A DNA stretch of 64,000 nt from Gemmatimonadaceae bacterium (GCA_019186945.1 JABAQJ010000006.1:414322-478321); one strand, 5' to 3'; numbered from the stretch's first letter, positions 18,752 to 27,930 are shown. Notes: generated by a model not told the origin, from the letters alone. Translations and numbers: made by a program.

Positions 18752-19755
18752 CACCTGGCTTCCTCGTCGTCCATGCGAGAGAGCGCGGGTGCCTCCCATC
18801 GGCGCTCTCGCGCGGTGTCGGCCTCGAGCCGACGCAGGCGGTACACCGTCTCCTCGGCGATCTGCCGGTTGAAACTGATGAGGTCCGCGATGACGCCGAA
18901 GAGCAGGATCTGGAATCCGACAATGATGAAGATCGCCGCCATGATCAACGACTGCACGTGCCCGACCTTCTCCACGAAGAAATACAAGTACAGGAAGCGC
19001 ACGCCGGGCAGGATGCCGATCGCGATGAACAGCAACCCCATCGAGGTGAAGACCCGGATCGGCCGATACATCGTGTAGGCCCGCAGGATCGTCAGACTCG
19101 ATTTCCTGATATAATGCGGAATGCTCTTCATCAGGCGCGACGGACGGGTCTGCGCATTGATGCCGATGGGAACGAACGACACGGCGGCGCGCCGCGCGCC
19201 TGCCTGGATCAGCGACTCGAGGGTGTACGAGTAGTTACTCAGGATCATCGTGCGCAGGGCGCATTCTCGCGACAGAGCGCGAAATCCGCTGGTGGCATCG
19301 GGCGTCTCCAGCCCTGCCGCCCGTCCCAGAACCCAGCTTCCCAGAACCTGCAGTCGCCGTTTGAGCCACGAGAAATTCGGCAGCGTTCCGACACCGCGGT
19401 CGCCAACCACAAGTTCCGCTCGCCGGTCGAGGATCGGCTCCACGAGCTTGGCGATATCGTCCGCCTGGTACTGGTTGTCTGCGTCGGTGTTCACGATGAT
19501 ATCGGCGCCGGCACGGACGCTCGCCTCGAGCCCCGCGATGAATGCCGCCGCCAACCCGCGGTTCCGCTCGAACTGCACGACATGGCGGATACCTAACGAC
19601 CGCGCCACGTCAGCGGTTCCGTCGGTGCTCCCGTCATCGACGATCAGAATCTCGATGGTGTCGATCCCCGGCAGGGACGCGGGCAGGGCCGCGACCGTCG
19701 CCGGCAGTGTCGTGGCTTCGTTGAGGCAAGGTATTTGGATGATCAGCTTCGTCAT
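18751..19755 (-). CDS. DPM1-like polyprenyl-phosphate glycosyltransferase (GT2) with C-terminal membrane helices
   Basis: A 334-residue enzyme expected to load a sugar from a nucleotide donor onto a polyprenyl phosphate at the cytoplasmic face. Motifs: IQIPCLNEATTL, IEILIVDDGSTDGT, the metal site VNTDADNQYQADDI, and ATSGFRALSRECAL. Two hydrophobic helices near residues 235-300 anchor it. ATG 19755 overlaps the GT39 stop (ATGA), and its own stop overlaps the flippase start (TGATG). A longer upstream in-frame extension lies inside the GT39 gene and is not needed. Together with the GT39 and the flippase-like protein it forms a charge-flip-transfer set. Confidence 0.88.
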   Translation of the reverse strand: MTKLIIQIPCLNEATTLPATVAALPASLPGIDTIEILIVDDGSTDGTADVARSLGIRHVVQFERNRGLAAAFIAGLEASVRAGADIIVNTDADNQYQADDIAKLVEPILDRRAELVVGDRGVGTLPNFSWLKRRLQVLGSWVLGRAAGLETPDATSGFRALSRECALRTMILSNYSYTLESLIQAGARRAAVSFVPIGINAQTRPSRLMKSIPHYIRKSSLTILRAYTMYRPIRVFTSMGLLFIAIGILPGVRFLYLYFFVEKVGHVQSLIMAAIFIIVGFQILLFGVIADLISFNRQIAEETVYRLRRLEADTARERRWEAPALSRMDDEEAR

Positions 19756-21647
19756 GTTCGGGTCAGCCGGCAGACGCTGATGTCGCCCCCACCCACTGTC
19801 CCAGGGAACGTCCGGACGTTGTCCGCCGTGCACTCCCGGCGCACGTACGCCGCGAGCGGGGCATCGAGCTTCTCGATGTACCGAGGAAACGTGTACAACA
19901 GCCATACGATCCCGGTGCCTGCCGCAGCCGAACTGTCGGCCAGCGGCCGCCGCAGGATCTCGAGCGCGGATACCGACGACACACGCGCCCATGGCTTCCG
20001 ATAGTAGGGTCCGTACACGCTGGCCGTCACATCGGTCACCGCGATCACGTCCCCTGCCGCCGCGGCGCCCTCGACGTACGTCATTGCCCCAAGAAAGTCC
20101 TGCTTGGGAAGTCTCCAGTTCAGCGGGATCGAGAGTGCCGACAACAGAATCACGAGCGCTGCCAGCCCGGCCCCCATCCGTTGGCCGACGCCTTCACTCC
20201 AATGCATACGCCTCGCTGCCCACGCCGCGGTCGCGAATACGCCGCGCATGCCACAGAGCAATGCCAGTCCAGCCAACATGAAGAAGAACCGAGGATACAT
20301 CGTGCCGCGCGCCGTCAGAGCACCGAGGAGCGTAACGCCTGCCGGCAGGCACAACAGGAGCGCCGTCCTCATGCTCTGTCGTGCATAACTCAACACACCC
20401 ACGACGCCGATCGCTGCACCCGCCGCCACGACTGCCACGCCGATTCCGAACATCCCTCCGAAACCCACACGCAGGACACGTATTGCCTCTCCGAGTGCCC
20501 ACCCCGGCGACGAGATGCCAAGGAGGTTCGATTGCTTGTGAAGGAAGAACGCCACGACCTGGGACAGCATCGGCAGGTACAGTGCGAGCGTAACTGCGGC
20601 GGAGAGAGCGAATCCTGCGATTGGCGCGCGCCAGCCGAGTCGGCGCTCGCGACGCGGCCATCCGAAGATCGCCAGCGCCACCACGAGGAACTGCGCGACC
20701 ACCGCAAACACGAACGTCAGGTGCGTGTAGGCGCCCAGTCCAGCCGCGATCCCGTACCAGATCCATGGCTGGATCCGGTTACTCTCGCTGGCCCTCAGCA
20801 GGAGCAGGGTCGTCAATACCGCAAAGAAGGCCAGCATCGAGTAGCCGCGGGCGTTCTGCGAGAACCAGACGTGATGATACGAGAGTGCGAGGAGCGCCGT
20901 CGACGCCAGGGCTTCCATCCGACTCGTGATGCGGCGGCCCAACGCATAAAGCAACGGGATCGTCGCCACGCCGAAAAGAATCGCCGGAAGGCGTACTGCC
21001 CACGGCGTCTCGCCAAACACGGACAGCGCCACATGCGCCAGCAACGCGTACAGCGGGTGCTTGTTGTCCCCGGGGAAGATCGCGAGCGTCTGTGGGAACG
21101 GTGTCCTGAACGACTCCATGACGGCGTAGACCTCGTCCGCCCACAATTCACTCCCGGCTCCTGGGAGTCGGACGATCAGCCCCAGCGCGGTAACCGATGC
21201 GACGATCGCCCAGAATCCCCGCCCTGGTGCTTTCGTGGCAGCATCCGTCAGCTGCATCCTGCTCGTCCGATGATGGTCGCCGGTGGACGCGCTCTCTGGT
21301 GAGTCGAGTGGCGCCGAACGATGACGTCGTTTCCCTGCGGGGCCCGGGTCACTGCCGCCGCGTGGCACCGGCGGTGCGTTGCGTGAGCGAACCTGCCGCG
21401 CCTCGCGCGATCGTGCTGGTTGTCCTGCGCCCGCGTGCGGGATCACCGGCGTCGCATCATCCGAGTCGGATCCAGCGGCGTTCTCGACGGTTTCGCTGCG
21501 CGGACGTCGTCCCCCACGCGAACGGCGCCTCCGACGCTTGCGTTCGGCGCTGCCTTCGGGACCGTCAGACACGCTGTCCCCACGGCCGCTGTCATCGGCC
21601 GGCTCTCGCGGCAGACCGCTCCCTGAGTCCGAAGGACGTGCCTCCAT
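19752..21647 (-). CDS. GT39-family membrane glycosyltransferase with long basic disordered N-terminus
   Basis: About 631 residues. From residue 144 on it is a typical PMT/ArnT-like enzyme: first membrane helix, then GSELWADEVYAVMESF with the acidic pair, FPGDNKHPLYALLAH, SQNARGYSMLAF and about ten further helices. It should transfer a sugar from a polyprenyl-phosphate carrier outside the inner membrane. The first 130 residues are unusual: Ser/Arg/Pro/Gly-rich with the run KRRRRRSRGGRRPR, apparently disordered and on the cytoplasmic side. ATG 21647 overlaps the upstream stop (TGATG), supporting the long form; ATG 21257 would give a conventional short form and leave about 390 bp untranslated. 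The 3' end overlaps the DPM1-like gene. Confidence 0.82.
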   Translation of the reverse strand: MEARPSDSGSGLPREPADDSGRGDSVSDGPEGSAERKRRRRRSRGGRRPRSETVENAAGSDSDDATPVIPHAGAGQPARSREARQVRSRNAPPVPRGGSDPGPAGKRRHRSAPLDSPESASTGDHHRTSRMQLTDAATKAPGRGFWAIVASVTALGLIVRLPGAGSELWADEVYAVMESFRTPFPQTLAIFPGDNKHPLYALLAHVALSVFGETPWAVRLPAILFGVATIPLLYALGRRITSRMEALASTALLALSYHHVWFSQNARGYSMLAFFAVLTTLLLLRASESNRIQPWIWYGIAAGLGAYTHLTFVFAVVAQFLVVALAIFGWPRRERRLGWRAPIAGFALSAAVTLALYLPMLSQVVAFFLHKQSNLLGISSPGWALGEAIRVLRVGFGGMFGIGVAVVAAGAAIGVVGVLSYARQSMRTALLLCLPAGVTLLGALTARGTMYPRFFFMLAGLALLCGMRGVFATAAWAARRMHWSEGVGQRMGAGLAALVILLSALSIPLNWRLPKQDFLGAMTYVEGAAAAGDVIAVTDVTASVYGPYYRKPWARVSSVSALEILRRPLADSSAAAGTGIVWLLYTFPRYIEKLDAPLAAYVRRECTADNVRTFPGTVGGGDISVCRLTRT

Positions 21648-23050
21648 CAATCCTCCACGACGTGAGAAGCGAACGCCTGCCGATGCTTCGCCCACTGTCC
21701 GACGTCGAAACGCCCGTCCCGTAGCGAATCGACGGCGCAATAGGCCATGTACAGGGCGTGATGCGTATTGTCGTGAGCAAACAAACCTTGTCTGCCGTAA
21801 ACGAGAAGGTTCGGTTGGCTCGCCGCCCAGTCGTCCAGGACGCCGAACGGTTTCTCGTAGCCGTTGACGTAGATCGGATAAGCTTGTCCAAGCCTCCTCA
21901 CGTGGACGTCGAGCGGCGCTTTCGGGGCTGGAATCCCGGCAGTCTCCATGTCAAGAAGCATGATTGCCGCCAGATCGTCGTCGGACGCTGACCACAACTC
22001 ATCGCCGATCGCGCACGGATATTCTCCGCAAAGCACCGTGGTGCCGCCTGGCTCGCTGAGGCCGAAATAGTTCTTCGGCTCCGACAGCCGCGTAACGCGG
22101 ACGTTCGCTTCCGGGAAGTAGTGCGCGTCGGTGGAGGTGAATCGATCGACCGGCAACTGCAGGTATACGAGCACCATGGCGCGGAAGTCGATCTGCTGCG
22201 CTGCTTCGAGCACGCGCTGCGGCGCCGCCGGCGTCATCATCTTCGCCAGCACGGTTATCGGGATCGTGGACCAGACGTGGTGCGCGTGGATTTCGCGCGT
22301 TTCACCGTTCCGGGTGGCGCTCACCGTCCACTTGAAGCCGCTCTCCTTCGCCGGCTCGATGCGGCTGGCACCCCACCCCGTGAGAATATCCGCGCCTAAC
22401 GCACGCGCCGAATCAGCGTAGGCGGTACTGATCTGCCCGTAGCCCTTGCGCATGTAGTAGAAGTGGCCGCCGCCGGGCGGCTTTATCAGGCGCTTGAGGA
22501 GTTTGCCGAACGATCCTGCGGAAACGCGCTTCCGGGCCTGGATGCCCGACAGCACCTCTGGATCGCGGCCCCAGAGTTTTCGTGCGTACGGGAAGTAGAA
22601 GTTCTGACACATGGTTGGCCCGAGGTTCGCCAGCAGGACCGATGCGAAGGTGTCTCCCTCATTCGCCCTGGCGAACCGCCGCTTCAGCATGTCCGCCGCC
22701 ATCCCGAAAGCGAACCGCTTGTCGAGGCGTCGCAGCAAATCCACGGTTTGAATCGGGAAATGCAGCCACTGGCCGCGCAGCCGGATGCGACCGTGTCTCT
22801 CGCGGTCCCGGAAATCCTCTCCCAGCATCTGGCGGATATCCGTCAGGATCTCCGGATCGACGGCATGATGCAGGCGGTGGCTGCCGTAGTCCAGCCATTG
22901 ATTGCCCCAGTTGAAGCTGCCGGCATTGCCACCTAGCGAACACCCTCGCTCCAGCAGCGTGACGCGCGCCTTCCTTGTCCGGCGGAGCTGGTAGGCGGCG
23001 CCGCACCCTGCCGGCCCGCCGCCGAGTACGACGATGTGCGTATCACGCAT
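21647..23050 (-). CDS. FAD-dependent oxidoreductase, UDP-galactopyranose-mutase/protoporphyrinogen-oxidase-like
   Basis: A 467-residue flavoprotein. N-terminal HIVVLGGGPAGCGAAYQL is the FAD Rossmann motif, followed by LLERGCSLGGNAGSF and LDYGSHRLHH, the region where this family holds the flavin. C-terminal NLLVYGRQGLFAHDNTHHAL resembles the substrate/flavin cap of UGM-like and amine-oxidase-like enzymes. A paralog lies at 29239-30765. It overlaps the start of the GT39 gene by one base and the end of the dehydratase gene by 8 bp. In glycan operons such proteins may isomerise or oxidise sugar nucleotides or polyprenyl-linked sugars; the substrate is not visible from sequence. Confidence 0.82.
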   Translation of the reverse strand: MRDTHIVVLGGGPAGCGAAYQLRRTRKARVTLLERGCSLGGNAGSFNWGNQWLDYGSHRLHHAVDPEILTDIRQMLGEDFRDRERHGRIRLRGQWLHFPIQTVDLLRRLDKRFAFGMAADMLKRRFARANEGDTFASVLLANLGPTMCQNFYFPYARKLWGRDPEVLSGIQARKRVSAGSFGKLLKRLIKPPGGGHFYYMRKGYGQISTAYADSARALGADILTGWGASRIEPAKESGFKWTVSATRNGETREIHAHHVWSTIPITVLAKMMTPAAPQRVLEAAQQIDFRAMVLVYLQLPVDRFTSTDAHYFPEANVRVTRLSEPKNYFGLSEPGGTTVLCGEYPCAIGDELWSASDDDLAAIMLLDMETAGIPAPKAPLDVHVRRLGQAYPIYVNGYEKPFGVLDDWAASQPNLLVYGRQGLFAHDNTHHALYMAYCAVDSLRDGRFDVGQWAKHRQAFASHVVED

Positions 23051-24053
23051 CGGCGCCGTCCCGTCTTGCCGCCTTAACCAGCCGGTCCATGTGAGCGCTG
23101 TACCACGCCACGGTCTCCCGCAAGGCGTCGTCCAGTGCGTGCGCGGGATGCCATCCCAGTCGCTCTCGAGCCTTGGTGCAGTCCAGGTACTGCCGCGGGA
23201 TCTCGTTGGAGGCCTGGCTGAGGACCGTGAGCGGCAGGTCGGGCCGCCCGATCACGTTAAGGATCCGATTGGCCATCTCCACGACAGACATCGGCATCTC
23301 AGTCCCGAAGTTGAACGCCTCGCCGGTAAACCCGTCGCCTGGGACATGCTCCGCCAGCTGCAAGTACGCGGCGACGGCGTCGCGCACGAAGAAGTAGTCG
23401 CGAATGAACGAGCCATCGGACCGGATGATCGGCGACTCGCCGCGAAGCGCGGATCGAATCGTTCCCGGGATCAGCCGGTTGAAGTTCAGATCTCCACCAC
23501 CGAAGAGGTTCCCGCAACGCGTCACACAGACGGGCAGCCGGAAGGCATGGAAGTAGGACTGCGAGATCAGGTCCGCGCACGACTTCGACACGTCGTACGG
23601 GAAGCGGCCGATGAGCGGCGTGTCCTCCGTGTACGGCAGGCGCTCGTGCGTCCCGTAGGCCTTGTCGCTGGAGGCAACGATCACGCGTTCGATCCGCGCG
23701 CCGCATTCGCGCGCCGCTTCGAGCAGAGTCCACGTCCCCCTGATGTTCGACTCGAACGTGGACAGCGCCGATCGGTTCGCGGTCCCAACGATAGTCTGCG
23801 CGCCGAGGTGGAAGATCGAATCGATCTCGTACTCGTTGAGCGCTCGGAGGAGGAGCATGTAGTCTTCGAGCTCGCCGCGCACCAGGCGGCAGCGGTTCAG
23901 CGTCCCAGCCGTGACGGCCTCGCTGTCCGGCACCCAGTCGCGAACCAGCGCCACGACCGTGGCGCCACGTCGCAACAGCTCATCGGTCAACCACGAACCC
24001 AGCAAGCCGCTCGCTCCGGTTACGAATACCCGGCGGGAGTCCCAGGACGTCAT
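23043..24053 (-). CDS. CDP-glucose 4,6-dehydratase-like SDR
   Basis: A 336-residue extended SDR that likely converts CDP-glucose to CDP-4-keto-6-deoxyglucose. Motifs: VFVTGASGLLGSW, IFHLGAQTIVG, VIVASSDKAYG, the catalytic YDVSKSCADL, and CGNLFGGGDLNFNRLIPG, strongly reminiscent of RfbG-type enzymes; SDGSFIRDYFFVRDAV follows. ATG 24053 overlaps the stop of the cytidylyltransferase gene (ATGA), and the pairing with that gene is the main reason for preferring CDP-glucose as substrate. No RfbH-type dehydrase lies nearby, so the product is probably not a 3,6-dideoxyhexose by the standard route. Confidence 0.83.
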   Translation of the reverse strand: MTSWDSRRVFVTGASGLLGSWLTDELLRRGATVVALVRDWVPDSEAVTAGTLNRCRLVRGELEDYMLLLRALNEYEIDSIFHLGAQTIVGTANRSALSTFESNIRGTWTLLEAARECGARIERVIVASSDKAYGTHERLPYTEDTPLIGRFPYDVSKSCADLISQSYFHAFRLPVCVTRCGNLFGGGDLNFNRLIPGTIRSALRGESPIIRSDGSFIRDYFFVRDAVAAYLQLAEHVPGDGFTGEAFNFGTEMPMSVVEMANRILNVIGRPDLPLTVLSQASNEIPRQYLDCTKARERLGWHPAHALDDALRETVAWYSAHMDRLVKAARRDGADA

Positions 24054-24820
24054 CGCCAGTTCTTCCAAGGCGCCTGTCCGGACGCCCAGAGCGACTCGAG
24101 CAACTCGCGTTCGCGTAACGTGTCCATTGGCTGGAAAAATCCCTTGTGAAGAAAGGCTCGCAGTTCGCCATCCTGTGCCATCCGCTCCAGCGGCTCGCGC
24201 TCCAGGATCGACTCGTCGCCGCGAAGATAATCGTGGACACCCGGCTCGAAGACGAAGAAGCCACCGTTTATCCATCCGCCTTCGGCCTGCGGCTTCTCCG
24301 AGAACTCGCGAACGACGTCACCGTCCAGCGCCAGACCGCCGAAACGCGCAGGAGGACGGACGCCGGTCACGGTAGCCAGCCGGCCATGTGCCTGATGAAA
24401 CGCGAGCAGCGCCGGGATGTCGACATCCGACAATCCGTCGCCGTACGTGCACATGAACGTGCTCTCGTTCAGGATCGGTCGCACACGTCTGAGGCGGCCC
24501 CCGGTCATGGTGTCCAGTCCCGTGTCGACGACCGAAACACGCCAGTCAAGTTTGCTCCCGTTGAGCACCGTCATCGTGCCGTCTCGAAGGTCGACCCGGA
24601 AATCGCTCTCGTGCAGGACGATGTTCCGGAAGTACTCCTTGATCATCTCGCCCTTGTAGCCGCAGGCTACCACGAAGTCCTTGTGGCCGTGCGCGGCGTA
24701 AAACGCCATCAGATGCCACAGGAGCGGACGGCCACCAATTTCCACCATCGGCTTCGGTCGCGTCTGCGTCTCTTCGGCCAGTCGCGTACCGCGACCGCCG
24801 GCCAATATCACGACGTGCAT
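24050..24820 (-). CDS. rfbF: glucose-1-phosphate cytidylyltransferase
   Basis: A 256-residue sugar-nucleotide transferase forming CDP-glucose from CTP and glucose-1-phosphate. It opens MHVVILAGGRGTRLAEET and continues TRPKPMVEIGGRPLLWHLM, the signature of nucleotidylyltransferases with the RfbF-specific Leu-Trp-His. TYGDGLSDVDI holds the metal-binding acid and VREFSEKPQAEGGWINGGF is the sugar-binding region. ATG 24820 is preferred to TTG 24826 because RfbF proteins start two residues before the first beta strand; TTG 24826 would overlap the upstream stop. The length matches the family. It directly feeds the CDP-glucose dehydratase encoded next. Confidence 0.9.
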   Translation of the reverse strand: MHVVILAGGRGTRLAEETQTRPKPMVEIGGRPLLWHLMAFYAAHGHKDFVVACGYKGEMIKEYFRNIVLHESDFRVDLRDGTMTVLNGSKLDWRVSVVDTGLDTMTGGRLRRVRPILNESTFMCTYGDGLSDVDIPALLAFHQAHGRLATVTGVRPPARFGGLALDGDVVREFSEKPQAEGGWINGGFFVFEPGVHDYLRGDESILEREPLERMAQDGELRAFLHKGFFQPMDTLRERELLESLWASGQAPWKNWR

Positions 24821-24822
24821 TG

Positions 24823-26124
24823 TCAAATGATGCGCGGGACGGGGATGGGCAGGATGAAACGTCCGCCGCGCTCCTGGTACTGTCGCTGCTGGCGGATTAT
24901 CTCATCGGCGAAGTTCCAGGCCAGGATCAACACGTAGTCCGGCATCCGAGCGAGCAACGTGTCGGCTGCCAGGACGGGGATATGCATGCCTGGCGTGACC
25001 GTCCCGACCTTGAGCGCGTTGCGGTCGACAGTATAGGGAAGGAGCGCGGTGTCGATCCCGCAGTAATTCAACAGCGTGTTGCCCTTCGCGGGAGCGCCAT
25101 ACCCAGCCACAGTCCGCCGATCGCTCCGAAGCTGTTCAAGCAACAAACGCAGCGCCGTGCGATTCTCCGCCGCCGCGATCCCGAATGCCTCCCAGACCCC
25201 AAAGGACGTGAGGCCTGCCTCCCGCTCCTGCGCCATGAGCACTAGCACCGCGGCCTCGTGCGGACGGTCCTTCGCGAACCATACGCGAATCGTTCCGCCA
25301 TGTACCGGCATGCGGTCGACACGGACGACGCCAAGCCCCACCGCTTCACCCAGCCGGGCGAGCGACGTTACCGAGAAGTAGCAGAGGTGCTCGTGGTACA
25401 CCGTGTCGTACTCGCGTCGGTCCAGCATGTCCTGCGCGTACGGCACCTCCACGATCACTCGTCCGTTGTCGTCGATGAGCGATCGCGCCCCTCGGAGGAA
25501 GTCCTGCGTATCGTCCACGTGCGCCAGGACGTTGTTGCCGATGACCGCGCGGGCTGACCCGTACGTCGCACGGAGTTCGCTCGCGACGGTGCCGTTGAAG
25601 AATCGACCGACGGTATCGACGCCGTGCGACCGTGCCAGTTCGGCGATATTGCGCGCCGGCTCCACGCCCAGAGTCCTCACGCCCAGTGCCGCGAAGCATG
25701 TCAGTAGCGAACCATCGTTGCTCGCCGCTTCCACGACCAGATCCGCAGGGCCCAGTGCCAGTTCATCGACCACCGCCTGCGCGTAGGCGCCATTGTGCGC
25801 GGCGATCGTCTCCGACGTTCCGGTCACGTAGATGTAGTGACCGAAGAGCACCTCCGGGTCGATCACGTCCGCCAGCTGCACCAGCGAGCAGCTTTCGCAG
25901 AAGTACACGTCCAGGGGAAAGAACCGTTCGTGCGCGAACTCCTCCGGTCTGCGCAGAAAGGCGTTGGCCAGCGGCTGCGGGCCAAGATTCAGGAAAGGGC
26001 GAAGCGTTGCCGCGCCGCACGCGCGGCAGGTCTCTCGGCGGTGGTGGACGCCACGTTCGGCGGGGCTCGCGGAGTTGGCTGGGGAAGGGGAGGATACGAC
26101 GAGCCGTCGTTCGGTGTGCGGCAT
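24823..26124 (-). CDS. zinc-ribbon sugar C-methyltransferase-like protein (class I SAM)
   Basis: A 433-residue protein in the architecture of NDP-hexose C-methyltransferases (TylC3-like): an N-terminal zinc site CRACGAATL with CESCSLVQL, a SAM domain (LVVEAASNDGSLL, VGNNVLAHV-like IGNNVLAHVDD, VEVPYAQDML, YHEHLCYFS), and a C-terminal domain with AGYGAPAKGNTLLNYCG. In the family the EHLCYFS His is part of the active site. ATG 26124 shares a base with the preceding stop. Lying upstream of RfbF and the CDP-glucose dehydratase, it may methylate a CDP-4-keto-6-deoxyhexose to give a branched-chain sugar; that is inference from family and context. Confidence 0.82.
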   Translation of the reverse strand: MPHTERRLVVSSPSPANSASPAERGVHHRRETCRACGAATLRPFLNLGPQPLANAFLRRPEEFAHERFFPLDVYFCESCSLVQLADVIDPEVLFGHYIYVTGTSETIAAHNGAYAQAVVDELALGPADLVVEAASNDGSLLTCFAALGVRTLGVEPARNIAELARSHGVDTVGRFFNGTVASELRATYGSARAVIGNNVLAHVDDTQDFLRGARSLIDDNGRVIVEVPYAQDMLDRREYDTVYHEHLCYFSVTSLARLGEAVGLGVVRVDRMPVHGGTIRVWFAKDRPHEAAVLVLMAQEREAGLTSFGVWEAFGIAAAENRTALRLLLEQLRSDRRTVAGYGAPAKGNTLLNYCGIDTALLPYTVDRNALKVGTVTPGMHIPVLAADTLLARMPDYVLILAWNFADEIIRQQRQYQERGGRFILPIPVPRII

Positions 26125-26945
26125 CAGTCTGCCCCGTTGTGCGTCGTCAGCCCCAACCTCGGGCTCGCTTCCTGCGCCTTGCGCCAACGGCTCAGTTCAC
26201 TGGAGAAACGATACCGCAACAGGGACTTGACGAACTCCCAGCAGGTGATCGCCCGAACGTGCGACAAACCGCTCCCGCGCATCCGCGCGAACACGTTGTA
26301 CTCGAGCACGCGCACGCCCAGATAATGCGCCTTGATCATAATCTCGGGATCCAGGAACCATTGCCGGCTCGTCAGCGCCATGCGTTGCACGACTTCGCGC
26401 GGCATGATCTTCGGCAACCCATTGATGTCCAGACTCTCCACTCCCGGCCACAACATACGAAAGAACAGGTTGTAACCGATCGAGACGAGCTTGCGAGCCA
26501 TGCCGTCCATCCGGAACCGGCGTCGTGCCTTGGCGATCACAACCTCGCCGCTTGCAACTGCATCTTCGAACAGTCGCACCGCATCTTCCGCGTCCACCTG
26601 GCCGTCGGCCGGAATCACGCCCACCCACGGAGCAGTACAGAGCGGGAGCCCGGCCAAAACGCCGTTTCCGTAGCCCACGTTCTGCTCGACGCGGTGGAGC
26701 CGGACGTTCGGGTGTGCCTCCATCAACTCGCGGATCAGTGCCCCCGTGCGGTCCAGAGATCCGTTGTCGACCGCGACCAGTTCCAGGGCGATCTCCGCCC
26801 GCTGGAACGCCGACAGCACGCGCTTGATCGTCTGTGCAACGATTGCCTCCTCGTTATAACACGGCATAACGAGCGAAAGCCCGGGCGATCGGGCCGGTGT
26901 CACAGTGGTCATCGGCGGGCGTCGTTCCGTGTCATTGGTCGCCAT
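26124..26945 (-). CDS. family 2 glycosyltransferase (DPM1/GtrB-like)
   Basis: A 273-residue GT-A enzyme: LSLVMPCYNEEAIVAQTI, ELVAVDNGSLDRTG, NVGYGNGVLAGL, and a metal-site region IPADGQVDAED. After that comes KARRRFRMDGMARKLVSIGYN and INGLPKIMPREV, the stretch that follows the metal site in polyprenyl-phosphate transferases. It lacks the two C-terminal helices of the DPM1-like gene at 18751. ATG 26945 begins 19 bp after the UbiA stop; an internal ATG 33 bases later is also possible. The stop overlaps the methyltransferase start (TGATG). Confidence 0.83.
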   Translation of the reverse strand: MATNDTERRPPMTTVTPARSPGLSLVMPCYNEEAIVAQTIKRVLSAFQRAEIALELVAVDNGSLDRTGALIRELMEAHPNVRLHRVEQNVGYGNGVLAGLPLCTAPWVGVIPADGQVDAEDAVRLFEDAVASGEVVIAKARRRFRMDGMARKLVSIGYNLFFRMLWPGVESLDINGLPKIMPREVVQRMALTSRQWFLDPEIMIKAHYLGVRVLEYNVFARMRGSGLSHVRAITCWEFVKSLLRYRFSSELSRWRKAQEASPRLGLTTHNGAD

Positions 26946-26964
26946 TCCGCCGCGCTGGCGTGTG

Positions 26965-27930
26965 TCACGAGAACGGCCGGTAGATCACCACCGCACAGTA
27001 GACGACCCACAGAACCCCCGCGGCCAGCAACGAGCGGTCCGTCAGCAGCGTCTCGGCAGGATTGCCTCCCTCGTGTCGATGAACGAGGTACAGATACCGA
27101 AACACACCGTAGAGCACGAAGACCGTACTGTACGACAGCGCCTGGGATCCGACGGCCTGCGAAGTGGGCGACTCTACAGTGTACATGATGTACGACACAA
27201 TGGTCACCGCCAGCAACACGACCGAAAGCTGGTCCAGGAACCCTGTCGTGTACTGTGAGAGCACGGCACGATGATCCGACGATCCGTCGCCTAACAGCAC
27301 CAGTTCGTGTCGCCGCTTCGCGAAGCCCAGGTACAGGGCCAGCAACCCGCCGCACAGTAGCAACCAGACAGACGGCTGGACCCGAACCGCAGCGGCGCCG
27401 GCCAGGAGCCGAAGCACGAAAAACGAGGCGATCGCGAAGACGTCGACGATGACCACGCGCTTCAGCACCAGCCCATACAGGACATTGATCGCCAAGTACG
27501 CTACCGCGATCGCTCCAACACCGGGCGCTACCGCGAACGCCAGCGCCACGCTGACGCACACGAGCGCCAATGCCGTGACCATGGCGCCGCTCACCGGGAT
27601 CGCGCCCGCGGCCACCGGTCGCGATCGCTTCAGTGGATGCGCCCGATCCGATTCGCGATCGATCACGTCGTTGAAGGCGTAAACACCGCTGGCCAGCAGG
27701 CAGAACACTGCAAAGGCTGCCGCTGCCCGTAGCTGCGCTCCTCCATCCAGCGCGCGACCGGAAAAGAGCAGCGGCGCCAGTATGAAGATGTTCTTGATCC
27801 ATTGTCGAGGCCGAAGAAGGCGGACCCATACTGTGAAACCGGTTCCATGATCGCGGCGCGCCACGGTCAATGACGCCACGCCTTCAGTCGCCGATACCAT
27901 CGTCGATCCGTCCTTGACTGTTCGCTCCAT
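26965..27930 (-). CDS. UbiA-family prenyltransferase, decaprenyl-phosphate phosphoribosyltransferase-like
   Basis: A 321-residue membrane enzyme, first gene of a nine-gene leftward operon. RLLRPRQWIKNIFILAPL is the N-terminal signature of DPPR-synthase-like UbiA proteins, followed by the first Asp-rich motif FNDVIDRESDRAHPLKRSRP; the second Asp-rich region is KRRHELVLLGDGSSDHRAV. DPPR synthases join phosphoribose to decaprenyl phosphate to make arabinosyl or ribosyl donors. In this operon, with a DPM1-like transferase and a GT39, it suggests lipid-phosphate sugar donors, but no DprE1/DprE2 pair is evident, so the exact product is open. ATG 27930 gives a normal N-terminus. Confidence 0.83.
   Translation of the reverse strand: MERTVKDGSTMVSATEGVASLTVARRDHGTGFTVWVRLLRPRQWIKNIFILAPLLFSGRALDGGAQLRAAAAFAVFCLLASGVYAFNDVIDRESDRAHPLKRSRPVAAGAIPVSGAMVTALALVCVSVALAFAVAPGVGAIAVAYLAINVLYGLVLKRVVIVDVFAIASFFVLRLLAGAAAVRVQPSVWLLLCGGLLALYLGFAKRRHELVLLGDGSSDHRAVLSQYTTGFLDQLSVVLLAVTIVSYIMYTVESPTSQAVGSQALSYSTVFVLYGVFRYLYLVHRHEGGNPAETLLTDRSLLAAGVLWVVYCAVVIYRPFS

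Noticed and set aside
25632..27188. 518-residue open frame antisense to the methyltransferase, GT2 and UbiA genes
   Set aside because: It crosses three well-supported genes on the other strand and is Arg/Pro/His-rich without domain motifs.
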